Below are positions 63,295-64,000 of a stretch of DNA of 64,000 nt, piece by piece. The stretch is from assembly GCF_050410775.1 (NCBI RefSeq), contig NZ_CP191229.1; one strand, 5' to 3'. The stretch comes from Erwinia sp050410775 (GTDB taxonomy: Bacteria; Pseudomonadota; Gammaproteobacteria; Enterobacterales; Enterobacteriaceae). Made by a program: the position numbers and the translations under genes. How positions within the stretch are numbered: the first letter of the stretch is position 1; every line of letters starts with the position of its first letter. The notes beneath the pieces were generated by a model. That model made no database searches and was not told where the DNA came from. It worked only from the letters and a program-made list of their open reading frames with translations.

Positions 63295-64000
63295 GGTGGC
63301 TTACCGGAGATGTCATACACCACGCGGGAAATTCCGTCGATTTCATTGATGATGCGGTTAGAGACGCGGCCCAGGAACTCATAAGGCAGGTGCGCCCAGT
63401 GCGCGGTCATAAAGTCGATGGTTTCAACCGCACGCAGCGAGACGACCCAGTCATATTTACGGCCATCGCCCATCACGCCAACGGAGCGAACCGGCAGGAA
63501 TACGGTAAATGCCTGGCTGACTTTGTTATAGAGATCGGCTTTGTGCAGCTCTTCAATGAAGATCGCATCGGCACGGCGCAGCAGGTCGCAGTACTCTTTT
63601 TTCACTTCGCCCAGCACGCGCACGCCCAGACCCGGACCAGGGAACGGATGACGGTAAAGCATATCGTAAGGCAGGCCCAGCTCCAGGCCAATTTTACGCA
63701 CTTCATCCTTGAACAGCTCTTTCAGCGGCTCAACCAGACCCAGCTTCATCTCTTTCGGCAGGCCGCCCACGTTGTGGTGCGACTTGATGACGTGCGCTTT
63801 ACCGGTCGCAGACGCGGCGGATTCGATGACGTCAGGGTAAATCGTGCCCTGCGCCAGCCAGGAGACGTCGGTCAGGCGGGTCGCCTGCTCGTCAAACACT
63901 TCCACGAAAACGCGGCCAATGGTTTTACGCTTCGCTTCCGGCTCGTCGATACCGGCCAGCGCATCCAGGAAACGGTCTTCCGCCGCCACGTGGACAATAT
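63273..64000 (-). CDS. guaA: GMP synthase GuaA (C-terminal part)
   Basis: Glutamine-hydrolysing GMP synthase, converting XMP to GMP. Only the C-terminal 242 or so codons are in the window; the 5' part lies beyond position 64000. The dimerisation and XMP-binding region is typical: HHNVGGLPKEMKLGLVEPLKELFKDEVRK, PFPGPGLGVRVLGEV and the end SGKPPATIEWE. The stop codon is part of the att-like repeat, yet the coding end is intact, so integration has preserved the gene. Confidence 0.97.
   Translation of the reverse strand, partial: IVHVAAEDRFLDALAGIDEPEAKRKTIGRVFVEVFDEQATRLTDVSWLAQGTIYPDVIESAASATGKAHVIKSHHNVGGLPKEMKLGLVEPLKELFKDEVRKIGLELGLPYDMLYRHPFPGPGLGVRVLGEVKKEYCDLLRRADAIFIEELHKADLYNKVSQAFTVFLPVRSVGVMGDGRKYDWVVSLRAVETIDFMTAHWAHLPYEFLGRVSNRIINEIDGISRVVYDISGKPPATIEWE

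Overview
The window is a chromosomal segment of an enterobacterium, most likely of the Erwiniaceae (Pantoea/Erwinia/Mixta type). That placement is inferred from near-identity of gene products to Escherichia coli proteins, an E. coli-like order (acrD, yffB, dapE, ypfN, tmcA, ypfJ, purC, bamC, dapA, gcvR, bcp, perM, bepA, yfgD, hda, uraA, upp, purM, purN, ppk, ppx, yfgF, yfgG ... guaA), and insertions absent from E. coli at this place.

Positions 1-43,300 are mostly conserved core. They encode a drug efflux pump (AcrD), lysine and diaminopimelate synthesis (DapA, DapE), purine synthesis (PurC, PurM, PurN, GuaA), pyrimidine salvage (Upp, UraA), envelope assembly (BamC, BepA), replication control (Hda), polyphosphate metabolism (Ppk, Ppx) and c-di-GMP enzymes. 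Two lineage-specific blocks are inserted. One (13.98-21.34 kb) holds a diguanylate cyclase followed by a LacI-regulated ABC importer with a GpdQ-like phosphodiesterase. The other (28.47-33.03 kb) is a pstCAB phosphate importer of the large-permease type, divergent from ppk-ppx, with a candidate Pho box between them. Readable control sites include PurR boxes before purC and purM, a UTP-sensing T-tract at the upp start, an attenuator-like hairpin before uraA, a perfect palindrome before the LacI gene, and a hda gene that appears to start at CTG.

Positions 43.3-46.2 kb are a decaying border: a small DUF1471 protein, a monooxygenase-domain pseudogene with one internal stop, a GNAT acetyltransferase pseudogene with two in-frame TAG codons, and a vapBC toxin-antitoxin pair.

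Positions 46.2-63.3 kb are the most remarkable part. The last codons of guaA (Glu-Trp-Glu-stop) are repeated as an att-like core five times in the same orientation (46196, 50763, 55226, 59248 and 63273). They cut the region into four modules of 4.57, 4.46, 4.02 and 4.03 kb. No integrase is visible. Each module carries a different set of conflict or anti-phage type genes: (A) an HNH-membrane protein, a coiled-coil membrane-anchored partner and a DUF3883 nuclease-like protein; (B) a SIR2-DUF4020 protein of the DSR1 type; (C) a TIR-KAP P-loop NTPase fusion; (D) a zinc-ribbon RES-domain protein, a PD-(D/E)XK-like protein and a frameshifted HEPN-domain protein. Hairpins and a partly conserved terminal block sit beside several cores. 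The simplest reading is serial, same-site integration of small integrase-less defence cassettes behind guaA, mobilised by a recombinase supplied from elsewhere.
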